Below, piece after piece: positions 36,709 through 44,926 of a DNA stretch of 64,000 nt. The position numbers and the translations under genes are program-made. Within the stretch, counting starts at the first letter, position 1; each line of letters opens with the position of its first letter. Below the pieces are notes generated by a model that ran no database searches, was not told the DNA's origin, and worked only from the letters and a program-made list of their open reading frames with translations. Source of the DNA: an uncultured Christensenellaceae bacterium (GTDB taxonomy: Bacteria; Bacillota; Clostridia; Christensenellales; CAG-314); contig CAJUNH010000003.1 of the NCBI GenBank assembly GCA_910587795.1, forward strand, positions 62,001-126,000. The letters run 5' to 3'.

Positions 36709-37907
36709 TTAGAGCCTCCTATCAATTTTGCCAATCCGCCGATAGAAGTTTCCTTATAGCTTTCGGGCAAATCGTGTCCCGTTTCGTACATGGCGGCAAC
36801 TACCGTATCGAAGGAAATTTTACGGCTGTCGGCAAGGAACGTGGCAAGACTTACCGCGTTTATCGCACGCATTGCCGCCACCGCGTTGCGCTCGATACAA
36901 GGTATCTGCACCAAACCGCAAACAGGGTCGCAAGTAAGTCCCAAGTGATGTTCCAAAGCCACTTCCGCACTGTATTCTATTTCGTCCAAGCTCATATTAT
37001 AAAGTTCTGCAAGCCCTGCCGCCGCCATCGAACACGCCGTGCCTATCTCCGCCTGACAGCCGCATTCCGCGCCCGAAATAGACGCGTTTGTCTTTACTAC
37101 GTTACCGACAATACCTGCGGTCAACAGCGCTTTGCATATTTGCTGTTCGTCAAAACCGCGTTGATAGCAAGCATACTTAAATACCGCGGGCAATACTCCG
37201 CTTGCTCCGCACGTAGGCGCAGTTACCACAACTCCGCCCGAAGCGTTTTGTTCTCCTACGGCAAACGCGTAAGACGCCACAATCCTGTCTTCGTGGTTTT
37301 GCGCCGTTTCCTTCAAAGCGGCGGTTGTAGACAGCGTTTTTGCGCGGCGCGCCACGTTTAATCCTCCCGGCAATATTCCGTCGGCTTTAAGTCCGTCGTC
37401 TATAGAGCACTGCATTACCTGCCAGATTTTGCGCATATAATCGATTATTCCGCCGCCTTCTCGCTCCAACGCATACTGCCAGTAACGCATGCCGTTTGCA
37501 ACGCAATACGACTTGATCTCCTCAAACGTATTAAGATCGTACACGTCCCTTCCCTCCGTATACGTTTCGCCCGCAGCCAAAATATCTCCGCCGCCTATGC
37601 TGAAAATCTGCATACGGCAAACTTGCTTTTCCCCTATAAAACCGACAAAATCCATTGTGTTGGGGTGCGCGCATTTTGTTTTTGCGTCGAACACTATTTC
37701 TACGTTACGTTTGCCGAAAGCTTTGGTAACGGCTACGTCTGTACCGTGACCTTTGCCCGTCATAGCTAACGAACCGTACAACGTTACGGTATATTTTTCG
37801 CAGCCGTCATTCTCACTTAAAAATCTTTCCGCCGCTTTTACCGGTCCCATAGTGTGCGAACTGGACGGACCTACGCCTATTTTGTATAACTGTTTTAAAC
37901 TTTTCAT
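36705..37907 (-). CDS. sdaA: L-serine ammonia-lyase, iron-sulfur type, single chain
   Basis: 400 residues. It deaminates L-serine to pyruvate and ammonia with a [4Fe-4S] cluster instead of PLP. The beta domain opens with IGVGPSSSHTMGPVKAAERF. The alpha domain has PTCGASGVLPA and the cluster-binding cysteines in SGAECGCQ and TCDPVCGLVQIPC. Both domains are in one chain, as in E. coli SdaA, although many Firmicutes split them into SdaAA and SdaAB. It is slightly shorter than the 450-residue E. coli enzyme. First in a pair with the HAD phosphatase, 58 bases after dtd. The enzyme is oxygen-sensitive. Confidence 0.93.
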   Translation of the reverse strand: MKSLKQLYKIGVGPSSSHTMGPVKAAERFLSENDGCEKYTVTLYGSLAMTGKGHGTDVAVTKAFGKRNVEIVFDAKTKCAHPNTMDFVGFIGEKQVCRMQIFSIGGGDILAAGETYTEGRDVYDLNTFEEIKSYCVANGMRYWQYALEREGGGIIDYMRKIWQVMQCSIDDGLKADGILPGGLNVARRAKTLSTTAALKETAQNHEDRIVASYAFAVGEQNASGGVVVTAPTCGASGVLPAVFKYACYQRGFDEQQICKALLTAGIVGNVVKTNASISGAECGCQAEIGTACSMAAAGLAELYNMSLDEIEYSAEVALEHHLGLTCDPVCGLVQIPCIERNAVAAMRAINAVSLATFLADSRKISFDTVVAAMYETGHDLPESYKETSIGGLAKLIGGSN

Positions 37908-37965
37908 ATAAAATCTCTTTTCTTGTCTTTAAAAAACAAACCGACCGAATTATCTTAAAACCTAT

Positions 37966-38424
37966 TTATTTAGCACCCTGCTGCAACGCGCTGTCCCAAA
38001 TAATAGTAACCGGTCCGTGGTTGGATTGATTAATAGTCATATCCGCACCGAATACTCCCAACTTTACCGGCACGCCTTTATCGGCTAAAATATCGGCGGT
38101 TTTCGTATACAGCGCTCTTGCGCGCGACGGTTCCTCCGCATTGAAAAAACTCGGACGGTTGCCTTTATGCAGATCCGCCGCCAAAGTAAATTGCGATATA
38201 AGCAGCACCTCGCCGCCGACATCCGTAACGGACAGATTCATTTTGCCGCTGCCGTCCTCGAATATTCGCAGCTTTGCAAGCTTATCGGCAAATATTTCGC
38301 AAAGATTTTCGCCGTCGCCCTTTTCCGCGCAAAAATACACCGCTAAGCCTCTGCCGATTTGCGAAACGGTTTTGCCTTCTGCCGACAGTTTTGCATCGTA
38401 TACTCTTTGTATTACAGCTTTCAT
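37966..38424 (-). CDS. dtd: D-aminoacyl-tRNA deacylase
   Basis: 152 residues from the ATG at 38424, with GGGAGGGG upstream. It removes D-amino acids (and glycine from tRNA-Ala) mischarged on tRNA. MKAVIQRVYDAKL is the standard start, LISQFTLAADLHKGNRPSF carries the active-site SQxTL, and NHGPVTI the trans-loop GP motif. Full length. Its leader contains the two structured repeats at 38448-38612. Confidence 0.95.
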   Translation of the reverse strand: MKAVIQRVYDAKLSAEGKTVSQIGRGLAVYFCAEKGDGENLCEIFADKLAKLRIFEDGSGKMNLSVTDVGGEVLLISQFTLAADLHKGNRPSFFNAEEPSRARALYTKTADILADKGVPVKLGVFGADMTINQSNHGPVTIIWDSALQQGAK

Positions 38425-38447
38425 TACCCCTCCCAAATAACTTAGTT

Positions 38448-38511
38448 TATATCGTACGCAAAGACTATCTTTGCCGCATTAAACGTATAAAGCGCGGTAC
38501 GATGTAATTAA
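38448..38511. repeat. Structured repeat copy A
   Basis: 64 bases beginning TATATCGTAC and ending GGTACGATGTAATTAA; the ends are inverted repeats that form a hairpin. A small second hairpin (AACTCCGT/ACGGTT, 38521-38539) and GCTTAATTAT follow. Copy B begins 103 bases later. Related copies occur at 57565 and 57686. Confidence 0.7.
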
Positions 38512-38550
38512 GATTAATTAAACTCCGTTAAACACGGTTATTTGCTTAAT

Positions 38551-38612
38551 TATATCGTACACAAATATAATCATTAGCGTAATATATGCTTAAAAGTGTA
38601 CGATGTAATTAA
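38551..38612. repeat. Structured repeat copy B
   Basis: 62 bases with a perfect ATCGTACAC ... GTGTACGAT stem, ending GATGTAATTAA. It is followed by a second hairpin CCAAT/ATTGG (38625-38642) and again by GCTTAATTAT. Stem pairing is kept while bases differ from copies A, C and D. Confidence 0.75.
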
Positions 38613-38657
38613 AACCTGATAAATCCAATTAGACCCGATTGGTTGCTTAATTATTAA

Positions 38658-38686
38658 AGTATAACACAAACCGCTTGCGTTGAAAA
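38658..38686 (-). promoter_or_regulatory. Probable promoter of dtd
   Basis: Minus strand TTTTCA (38686-38681), 17 bases, TATACT (38663-38658). If used, both repeats A and B are transcribed in the roughly 225-base dtd leader. Confidence 0.45.
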
Positions 38687-38692
38687 TATTTT

Positions 38693-38728
38693 TATAAAAA
38701 AAATAACCGCAAAGAATATTCTTTACGG
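38693..38728 (-). terminator. Terminator of small HTH gene
   Basis: Hairpin CCG-c-AAAGAAT / ATTCTTT-a-CGG (38707-38728) abuts the HTH stop codon and is followed on the minus strand by TTATTTTTTTT. Confidence 0.75.
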
Positions 38729-38941
38729 TCAATGTTTATGTTTTATTAATATATCTCCAATATATAAATTCATAGCGTTTGCAATTTTAAATATAGTTAT
38801 CGTTCTTATTTTCCCCCGCTGTTTAATAATTTTATAGTATGTCCGTGCGCAAATTTTGCATTTTTTACAAAACTCTTTTACTGACAAATTATATTTTTTT
38901 ATATAATCCCGAACTAACCCCACATTTATTATATTTTCCAT
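38729..38941 (-). CDS. Small helix-turn-helix protein
   Basis: 70 residues from the ATG at 38941 after a strong GGGGAGGGG; the upstream ATG at 39007 has no ribosome binding site. It resembles a Cro/C1-type HTH: VRDYIKKYNLSVKEFCKKCKIC is the first half and ARTYYKIIKQRGKIRTITIFKIANAMNL the recognition part. Very basic (about 16 Lys/Arg) and Cys-rich. Divergent from a second small HTH gene with 99 bases between the starts, and both promoters may be governed by the twin sites at 38973-39014. Target unknown. Confidence 0.65.
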   Translation of the reverse strand: MENIINVGLVRDYIKKYNLSVKEFCKKCKICARTYYKIIKQRGKIRTITIFKIANAMNLYIGDILIKHKH

Positions 38942-38972
38942 ATAGCCCCTCCCCTTTATCAAAAAATGATGC

Positions 38973-39014
38973 TGCGCAAATTTGTGCAAGTCAAGTAAAT
39001 TGCGCATATTTGTG
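38973..39014. promoter_or_regulatory. Twin operator-like sites between divergent HTH genes
   Basis: TGCGCAAATTTGTGCA (38973-38988, nearly palindromic) and TGCGCATATTTGTG (39001-39014) are direct copies 28 bases apart in the 99-base divergent interval. They fit binding sites for one or both HTH proteins. Confidence 0.5.
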
Positions 39015-39040
39015 AAATAATTATTTTTGAGGTGGCACTT

Positions 39041-39241
39041 ATGAACTACGGAGAAGCTTTAAAATATAAACGGGAAGAAGCCGGTTTAAGTCAACTTGAA
39101 TTGGCAAACAAAACGGGGATTTCCCATCAAAATATCAACCGATGGGAAAGCGGTAAAGTACTGCCTAATATCGACTTTTGCGTTAAATTAGCGGATTTTT
39201 ACGGAGTAACGCTAGACGAACTTATAGGACGTAAATTTTAA
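39041..39241 (+). CDS. Small XRE-family transcriptional regulator
   Basis: 66 residues from the ATG at 39041, with GAGGTGG upstream; a GTG nine bases earlier is part of that site. It consists only of an HTH_3 domain: LKYKREEAGLSQLELANKTGISHQNINRWESGKVLPN, then LADFYGVTLDELIGRKF. Such single-domain Xre proteins regulate their own promoter and neighbours. Divergent from the other HTH gene; no toxin gene is adjacent, so a toxin-antitoxin role has no support. Confidence 0.88.
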   Translation: MNYGEALKYKREEAGLSQLELANKTGISHQNINRWESGKVLPNIDFCVKLADFYGVTLDELIGRKF

Positions 39242-39285
39242 TTTACAAAAACAAAAACATTGAAGCCGAAAATAAATTTATAAAT

Positions 39286-39325
39286 ATAACGAGGCGCGTA
39301 AGTATCTGCTCCTCGTTATTTGTTT
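39286..39325 (+). terminator. Terminator after small XRE regulator
   Basis: ATAACGAGG (39286-39294) pairs with CCTCGTTAT (39311-39319), followed by TTGTTTATT. Confidence 0.7.
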
Positions 39326-39488
39326 ATTTGCTCATATTACCATTTGCTTTTATAATAAAATTTAAATTATTGCAAAAACAAACCGGTTTTATCTTATTAC
39401 ATTTAAAGTATACTAAAAAACTAAATTAAAAATTTAGATAACAATTTATATAACGCGCGCAAATAATATTAAATTTTTTATAAAAACA

Positions 39489-39517
39489 TTGAAAAGCTTA
39501 CCGCCCTATGTTATAAT
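39489..39517 (+). promoter_or_regulatory. Sigma-A promoter of LRR lipoprotein
   Basis: TTGAAA (39489-39494), 17-base spacer, TATAAT (39512-39517). The start lies about 175 bases before the gene. Confidence 0.7.
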
Positions 39518-39540
39518 TAATTTATCGAATCTATAGAATC

Positions 39541-39578
39541 CAACAAATATATCTCTAGGTAGATATATGCTGTTTTTT
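39541..39578 (+). promoter_or_regulatory. Attenuator-like hairpin in LRR lipoprotein leader
   Basis: AAATATATCT and AGATATAT form a stem with loop CTAGGT, followed by TGCTGTTTTTT. It lies just downstream of the predicted start, so it could prematurely stop transcription. The stem is AT-rich and may be weak. Confidence 0.4.
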
Positions 39579-39699
39579 GAATTTGCCGGACTGATAAATT
39601 GTACGGTGCGCTAATCTATCGAAAACCGCTTTTTTAAAAATGCCGCAGTCGTTAGGTTAAGGCAAATATATTTGCAATTATTTAAAGGAAAAGCACACT

Positions 39700-41163
39700 A
39701 TGAACAAAAAGCTTAAATTGTTGCTATTTGCAATATTAATATTATCATTATGTATTGCAACGGTAAGTTTGTCCGCCTGCGAAGAAAATAAACTTACCGT
39801 ATCTTACGACAGCAATCACACCGTATACGAATGGGATACGTTGGATAGTTTAAAACCCTATCTTACGGTAACGTACAAGGATAAAGACGGTAATATCAAC
39901 ACTGTTACGGACTACGTACTGAGCGGAACGTTGGCAAAAGGCAAGTGCAAAGTTACAGTTACGTATAACGATTCAACTACGTGGTTTATTTGCAACGTTT
40001 CCGCTATTGAGTTTACTGAAAGTCTAATATTTGAACTAAACGACGATACCGACACGTATATTGTTACCGGTATTAACGGAAACGAAACAGTTATCGCAAT
40101 TCCGCCGTCGTATAACGGTAAACCCGTAACAGAAATCGGGACAGATGCTTTTTACAATACCAACATAACAAGCGTCATAATCGGCAACAAAGTTACTAAT
40201 ATATGTGATTTTGCTTTCAGTAATTGTTTCTATCTTACAAGTGTAATAATCCCCAACAGCGTCATTAGCCTAGGCGATTGTGTGTTTTCCAGCTGCTATA
40301 GCCTTACAAGTGTGATAATCGGTAACGGCGTCACTACTATAGGTGAGCGAGCGTTCTACAGTTGCAGCAACCTTACAAATGTAACAATCGGCAACGGAGT
40401 CATTAATATAGGCGAATGGGGATTCGCCACTTGCGATAGAATATTTAAAATCAACTATTTAGGAACAATAGAGGATTGGTGTAAAATAAATGGACTTGTC
40501 AATTTAATGGGAGAAGGTTCAAGCAATAAAACTTTAGTAATAAACGGCAAGGAAATAACGGGCGAGCTTGCAATTCCTAATACCCTGACGGCTATTCCGT
40601 CTTATGCTTTCTGTTGTTGTACTAATATAACAAACGTAACGATCCCCGACAGCGTCACTAGCATAGGAAATTCTGCGTTTATCGGTTGCAGCAGTCTTAC
40701 AAATGTTACAATCCCAGACAGCGCTACTAGCATAGACGATTGGGGATTCGCCCACTGCAACAATCTTACAAGCGTAACAATCCCAGACAGCGTCACTAGT
40801 ATAGGAAATTTGACGTTCTACGATTGTAGCAGCCTTACAAACATAACGATTCCAGACAGCGTCACTAATATGGGCTATTCTGTTTTCAACGGTTGCAGCA
40901 ACCTTACAAATGTAACAATAGGCAACAGCGTTACCCGTATAGACAAATGGCTTTTCCACGGTTGCAACAGTCTTACAAATGTAACGATAGGCAACAGCGT
41001 TACTAGCATAGACGAGCAGGCTTTCCAAGGTTGCATTAACCTAACCAACATCAACTTTAACGGAACAATTACTCAATGGAAAAAAATAGCAAAATTTTCT
41101 AATTGGAACGACAACGTTCCCGCAACAAAAGTAATCTGTACCGACGGCGTAGTTGAGTTATAA
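39700..41163 (+). CDS. Lipoprotein with BspA-type leucine-rich repeats
   Basis: 487 residues after AAAGGA. The lipobox LSAC puts the lipidated Cys at residue 27. Residues 30-105 form an Ig-like beta domain (bacterial group 3/4 style: VYEWDTLDSLKPYLTVTYKD). From about 125 to the end, some twelve LRR_5 units of 23 residues follow, with core LTNVTIPDSVTSIGxxAFxxC. The units are broken once by a GTIEDWCKIN spacer and end in a GTITQWKKIA cap. Adjacent DNA units are nearly identical, which suggests recent expansion by slippage or recombination. Surface-exposed; such proteins are often adhesins or expand in host-associated Clostridia. Similar in type to the protein at 5260-7311. Confidence 0.88.
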   Translation: MNKKLKLLLFAILILSLCIATVSLSACEENKLTVSYDSNHTVYEWDTLDSLKPYLTVTYKDKDGNINTVTDYVLSGTLAKGKCKVTVTYNDSTTWFICNVSAIEFTESLIFELNDDTDTYIVTGINGNETVIAIPPSYNGKPVTEIGTDAFYNTNITSVIIGNKVTNICDFAFSNCFYLTSVIIPNSVISLGDCVFSSCYSLTSVIIGNGVTTIGERAFYSCSNLTNVTIGNGVINIGEWGFATCDRIFKINYLGTIEDWCKINGLVNLMGEGSSNKTLVINGKEITGELAIPNTLTAIPSYAFCCCTNITNVTIPDSVTSIGNSAFIGCSSLTNVTIPDSATSIDDWGFAHCNNLTSVTIPDSVTSIGNLTFYDCSSLTNITIPDSVTNMGYSVFNGCSNLTNVTIGNSVTRIDKWLFHGCNSLTNVTIGNSVTSIDEQAFQGCINLTNINFNGTITQWKKIAKFSNWNDNVPATKVICTDGVVEL

Positions 41164-41205
41164 ATTTAAAAGTAAATTAAATATTGTAAATTTTAATTTA
41201 AACGC

Positions 41206-41235
41206 AAGCCGAGAGTTTTATTAAATTCTCGGCTT
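41206..41235 (+). terminator. Terminator after LRR lipoprotein
   Basis: AAGCCGAGA (41206-41214) pairs with TCTCGGCTT (41227-41235); only a modest T-rich tail follows. Confidence 0.55.
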
Positions 41236-41290
41236 GTATATTGCGTTTATTGAAAGTAAATAGGACGAAAACTTTTTAAATTTAATCGAC

Positions 41291-41337
41291 AAAAACAGGT
41301 TTAAACCCGTATATTTTTTCGGGGTTAAGCCTGTTTT
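41291..41337 (-). terminator. Terminator of the glp/AGPS-like cluster
   Basis: Arms at 41291-41309 (AAAACAGGTTT...) and 41320-41337 (...AAGCCTGTTTT) pair over about 17 bases; the minus-strand exit is T-rich. It lies 70 bases after the AGPS-like stop. Confidence 0.65.
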
Positions 41338-41409
41338 GTTAAAATAAGATTTAATCAATATTAAATAGGCGCGCACCGCATGCCTTAAAGTATATTTTAT
41401 GTTAAATAC

Positions 41410-43146
41410 TTACCACTTCGGTCTTACAAAGCGTTTTTCTTCCTCTTTTAAATCCAGTCCCAACGTTCCGCCGGGGTTCATAAGATTATCGGGGTCAAAG
41501 TGTTTTTTTAGCACTTTAAATATTTCCATTTGACGCGTGCCGATTTGCCCCTCCAACCAGGGCGCAAAAAATTTGCCTATACCGTGATGGTGAGATATTG
41601 CCGCGCCGCTCTTTTGGATATGGTCCAAAATCCCGCTCCAATAATTTACAAAATCGTCCAACGTATTCATCTTTGCTATAAAGATAAAGTACAAATTTGC
41701 CCCCTGCGGATAGCAATGCGACATATGCGTCATACAGATAGTATTTGGACGGGAATGGCAGTATTCGCGCACCGTTTGATGTACGTGTTCCATTTGACTC
41801 CAAGTAACCGAACATTCCAGCGTATCGGTCATTACACCGAAGTCCTGCATGGTATCGCGCAAATACGGGTCGTTAAAACGTCCTTTTTCCCAAGCGGAAG
41901 TTACCATACCGGTCAGGCTCATTGCATGGTGCTTTTTGCATATACGTTTAACGTTTTTAGCAACGTTTTTGCAAAAGCCTTTTTCGCCGTCGGTAAATCC
42001 CAAAAACAAACAGCGGTTATGCGGTTTGTAGCCGAAGCTGCTGAGCATTTTACCCAAAACGCTGTCGCTTACTCCGTAAAGGTGCATCATCATGTCCGTT
42101 TCTTCGGGATCGGACAAACGGAACACGCTGGGACGGCCGCATTCGCACTGCATAATTTCCCGCGCGGCGTCCATTGCCGTTTCCCAGTCTTTAAACATAT
42201 AGCTGAATTTATAATGGTTTTTAGGCATATGACGGAAAACTTTAAGCGTTACGTGCGTCAAAACGCCGTATGCGCCTTCGCTGCCCATCATAATTTGGTT
42301 TATGTCCGGACCCGTAGCCCTTGCGGGATACGCCTCGGTTTTTACCGTGCCTGTGGGCGTTGCGTATTCCTGAGCTATTACTATATCCTCTATTTTGCCG
42401 TAATAGGTAGAGTTTTGCCCCGCGCCGCGAGTTACCGTCCAACCGCCTACCGAGCTGTACTCGAACGATTGCGGAAAATGTCCGCAAGTATAGGCGCGTT
42501 TTGCGCCGAACAGCTTTACGGCGTTATTTAATGTTTCTTCCAACTTCGGTCCGCTCATACCCGCTTCTACCGTTATGGTTTGGTCGGTTTCGTTAAAGTC
42601 GATAACTTTATTAAAATTTCTGCGCATATCCAAACTTACGCCGCCGCAAATAGGCTCTACGCCGCGCGTAACGGACGACCCGCCGCCGTATACGTACAAG
42701 GGGATTTTATGTTTGGAAACAAGAGCGACGATTTTTTCTATCTGTTCCTTATTTTCGGGGTAAACCACTGCGTCGGGCACGTTGTCGGCAATATGCTCGC
42801 GCAAACGCAGCAAGTCGAACATAGTTTTGCCGTATGCAACAGACAAACGGTCGTAATCGTCTGTAGACACGTTGTCCCCGCCCACTATTGCGCGCAGTTC
42901 GTTTAATATTTCCGCGCTTAAAGCGCAGGGTTTATCTAATTTTACTTCTTCCAGTCCCAACGGTTCGTCGTAATTTTTAAAAGATTCGTCATCCAATTTA
43001 AAAATTTCCTTCATTAGCTTATACAGGTTTTCCTTTGGAACTTTATTAAAGTTTGGATCGCCCCATTTAAAGATAGAACGGTAACTGCGAGCAGGGGGAG
43101 TTTCTAAATACCACTTAGGTTCAAACCCTTTGTACGGTTTACTCAT
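41410..43146 (-). CDS. AGPS-like FAD-binding oxidase (alkyl-DHAP synthase family)
   Basis: 578 residues. A VAO-type FAD domain has the loop YVYGGGSSVTRG at about residues 151-162, and a C-terminal substrate domain has SHHHGIGKFFAPWL with three His at 519-521. That His triplet and the preceding SHCYPQGANLYFIF stretch are hallmarks of alkyldihydroxyacetonephosphate synthase, which swaps the acyl chain of acyl-DHAP for a fatty alcohol to make an ether bond. Other relatives of the fold are D-lactate and glycolate dehydrogenases, but these lack the HHH pattern. It sits 13 bases after an FGGY kinase gene and downstream of glycerol-3-phosphate dehydrogenase genes, all consistent with DHAP/glycerol-phosphate chemistry. 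The ether-lipid role is inference. Confidence 0.78.
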   Translation of the reverse strand: MSKPYKGFEPKWYLETPPARSYRSIFKWGDPNFNKVPKENLYKLMKEIFKLDDESFKNYDEPLGLEEVKLDKPCALSAEILNELRAIVGGDNVSTDDYDRLSVAYGKTMFDLLRLREHIADNVPDAVVYPENKEQIEKIVALVSKHKIPLYVYGGGSSVTRGVEPICGGVSLDMRRNFNKVIDFNETDQTITVEAGMSGPKLEETLNNAVKLFGAKRAYTCGHFPQSFEYSSVGGWTVTRGAGQNSTYYGKIEDIVIAQEYATPTGTVKTEAYPARATGPDINQIMMGSEGAYGVLTHVTLKVFRHMPKNHYKFSYMFKDWETAMDAAREIMQCECGRPSVFRLSDPEETDMMMHLYGVSDSVLGKMLSSFGYKPHNRCLFLGFTDGEKGFCKNVAKNVKRICKKHHAMSLTGMVTSAWEKGRFNDPYLRDTMQDFGVMTDTLECSVTWSQMEHVHQTVREYCHSRPNTICMTHMSHCYPQGANLYFIFIAKMNTLDDFVNYWSGILDHIQKSGAAISHHHGIGKFFAPWLEGQIGTRQMEIFKVLKKHFDPDNLMNPGGTLGLDLKEEEKRFVRPKW

Positions 43147-43159
43147 GTTTTGTTTCTCC

Positions 43160-44692
43160 TTATTTATTTTTATCCATATGCAGGTAAAGTTTTTGCAATT
43201 TTTTATACAGCTTCATATAAACGTTTTTGTATAAATCGTCGTATATTTTGACGTTATCGGGATTAGGCGTAAACGTATCCGCAAAACGCACCATTCCTTT
43301 TACCGCATCCTCTACCGAATCGTATACTCCGCAGGCGGCAAACGCGGAAATTGCACAGCCCAAAGCGCATGTTTCGTGAGTTTGCACGCGCTTTACGGGC
43401 TTGTTAAATATATCCGCCGCTATTTGACATATCAAATCGCTTTGCGCGCCGCCCCCCGATACGGTGATAAAGCTTATTTTTTGACGTCCTCTGCGCTCCA
43501 TACGTTCAAGCCCTTCGCGCAAGGCATAGTCGATTCCTTCGATTATAGCCTTATAAACGTGTGCGCGCGTGTGCCAGTCGTTAAAACCTATTATTGAACC
43601 GCGGGCTTCGGGGTGAGTTAGTCCGGCCTGCCAAAACGGCTGCAATATCAGTCCGTCGCTGCCTGCGGGCACGCTTTCCATTTCCTCGTTCATCAATTCT
43701 TCCACGCTCCGTCCCGTCTCCTCGGCACGTTTTTCCAAATGCTGAGCAAAATGTTTTTTAAACCAGCTTATCATCCAGTATCCGCGGAAAATCTGCACCT
43801 CGGGATTGTAATACTCCTTTACAACAGACGGATAACTGGGCATAAACGGCTCCGGCTCAAAATATTTTTTTGTAGAAAACTGTACCGTACTGCTTGTGCC
43901 GAAGGATATGCTTGCAACGTTGCGGTCTATACAGCCGCCGCCTAACGTTTCGCAGCTCTTATCCGAACCGCCGGCTATTACTTTAAGCCCGACGGGCAAA
44001 CCGGTAATCTTTGCAACGTTTTCGTCAACGGTACCCATAACGTCGCCCGGATTGCATAACGGAATCATTTTGTTTAAAGGTAAATTAAACACGGGGAAAA
44101 GCAGCTCGCTCTTTTTAAGCCAGCGCCTGCCCTTATTATAAAAAGGCAAGTGACAAATCGTAGACGCGTAGGAATCGACTAAATTGCCCGTAAGTTTAAA
44201 ATTTAAATAGCCGGAAATCAACGTAACCTTATCTACTTTCGCCCAAACCTCGGGTTCGTTATCCTGTATCCAGTTAGTAAGCACTCGTCCGCGTATTGCT
44301 TTAATAGGACGCGACATTCCCACAAGCTTAAACAAAAAGCGCTGTTTTAACGGCAGTTTTTTCGACGTATCGGCAGTGCGCATATCGCTCCACAATATAC
44401 AGTTGCGCACCGCGTTTCCGTCCTTATCTAAAAGCACCGCCGTATCGCGGAACGTATCTACGGACATTGCTATTATGCCGTCCATCAAATCGGGCTTTTT
44501 ACTGCGGATACGCGACGTTATCTCTGCAAGTACCTCCCAATACATTTCCGCAGACTGTTCCATATATCCGTTTTCCTTAGATATGTAGGGTTTGTATTTG
44601 ATTTGCTCTTTAATAAGCAAATTTCCTTTATCGTCGAAAATTATGCCCCTCATACTTTGAGTGCCTACGTCAATTACAAGTACGTTGCTCAT
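43160..44692 (-). CDS. FGGY-family carbohydrate kinase
   Basis: 510 residues. Domain I begins VIDVGTQSMRGIIFDDKGN, the phosphate-1 loop of ASKHA kinases, followed by GYMEQSAEMYW. The adenosine region ISFITVSGGGAQSDLICQIAADIFNKPV and the QTHETCALGCAISA end of the family are present. The N-terminal ENGYMEQ replaces the EDGWVEQ of true glycerol kinases, so the substrate could be glycerol, dihydroxyacetone or another polyol. Directly upstream of the AGPS-like gene and downstream of the glpA-type genes, after a 234-base gap that may carry its own promoter. Confidence 0.85.
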   Translation of the reverse strand: MSNVLVIDVGTQSMRGIIFDDKGNLLIKEQIKYKPYISKENGYMEQSAEMYWEVLAEITSRIRSKKPDLMDGIIAMSVDTFRDTAVLLDKDGNAVRNCILWSDMRTADTSKKLPLKQRFLFKLVGMSRPIKAIRGRVLTNWIQDNEPEVWAKVDKVTLISGYLNFKLTGNLVDSYASTICHLPFYNKGRRWLKKSELLFPVFNLPLNKMIPLCNPGDVMGTVDENVAKITGLPVGLKVIAGGSDKSCETLGGGCIDRNVASISFGTSSTVQFSTKKYFEPEPFMPSYPSVVKEYYNPEVQIFRGYWMISWFKKHFAQHLEKRAEETGRSVEELMNEEMESVPAGSDGLILQPFWQAGLTHPEARGSIIGFNDWHTRAHVYKAIIEGIDYALREGLERMERRGRQKISFITVSGGGAQSDLICQIAADIFNKPVKRVQTHETCALGCAISAFAACGVYDSVEDAVKGMVRFADTFTPNPDNVKIYDDLYKNVYMKLYKKLQKLYLHMDKNK

Positions 44693-44926
44693 GCGGCTTA
44701 TCTCCTTATGCTTAGTTTAATGATTTGTTTATATTTCTAGGTTAAGTAGTTAACGCACAGATTCAGCGTTTCGCTGCGCTTAGGTCGGGTTTAAACCGAA
44801 TTTTTGCCATAAACGTAGTTTTTCAAAGGTCGAAGAAGGAAATAAAGCGTTTGAGAACAATCGATGTATTGCAGTAAGTAAGTCCCCAAAAAAAAGTCAC
44901 CGCACCCATTAACACTTGGTTATGCG

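Larger units (their letters stand above)
38425..38728. other. Long dtd leader with two structured tandem repeats
   Basis: No protein gene. It holds the two repeat copies (38448-38612), their small 3' hairpins, the probable dtd promoter (38658-38686) and the terminator of the upstream HTH gene (38693-38728). Confidence 0.7.
39242..39699 (+). other. Regulatory region upstream of LRR lipoprotein
   Basis: 458 AT-rich bases without a gene. It includes a terminator for the small Xre gene (39286-39325), a consensus promoter (39489-39517) and a leader of about 175 bases with an attenuator-like hairpin (39541-39578). Confidence 0.65.

Noticed and set aside
40180..41030. Regular short direct repeats, considered as a CRISPR array
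   Set aside because: They are 69-base in-frame units encoding leucine-rich repeats; there are no unique spacers of uniform length and no cas genes.
41530..42531. 333-codon plus-strand frame antisense to the AGPS-like gene
   Set aside because: It mirrors the codon pattern of the well-supported minus-strand gene, has no ribosome binding site and no recognisable protein motif.
44866..44926. Possible terminator after the DUF1667 gene
   Set aside because: There is a run of eight T on the minus strand, but the preceding stem is only a few weak pairs.
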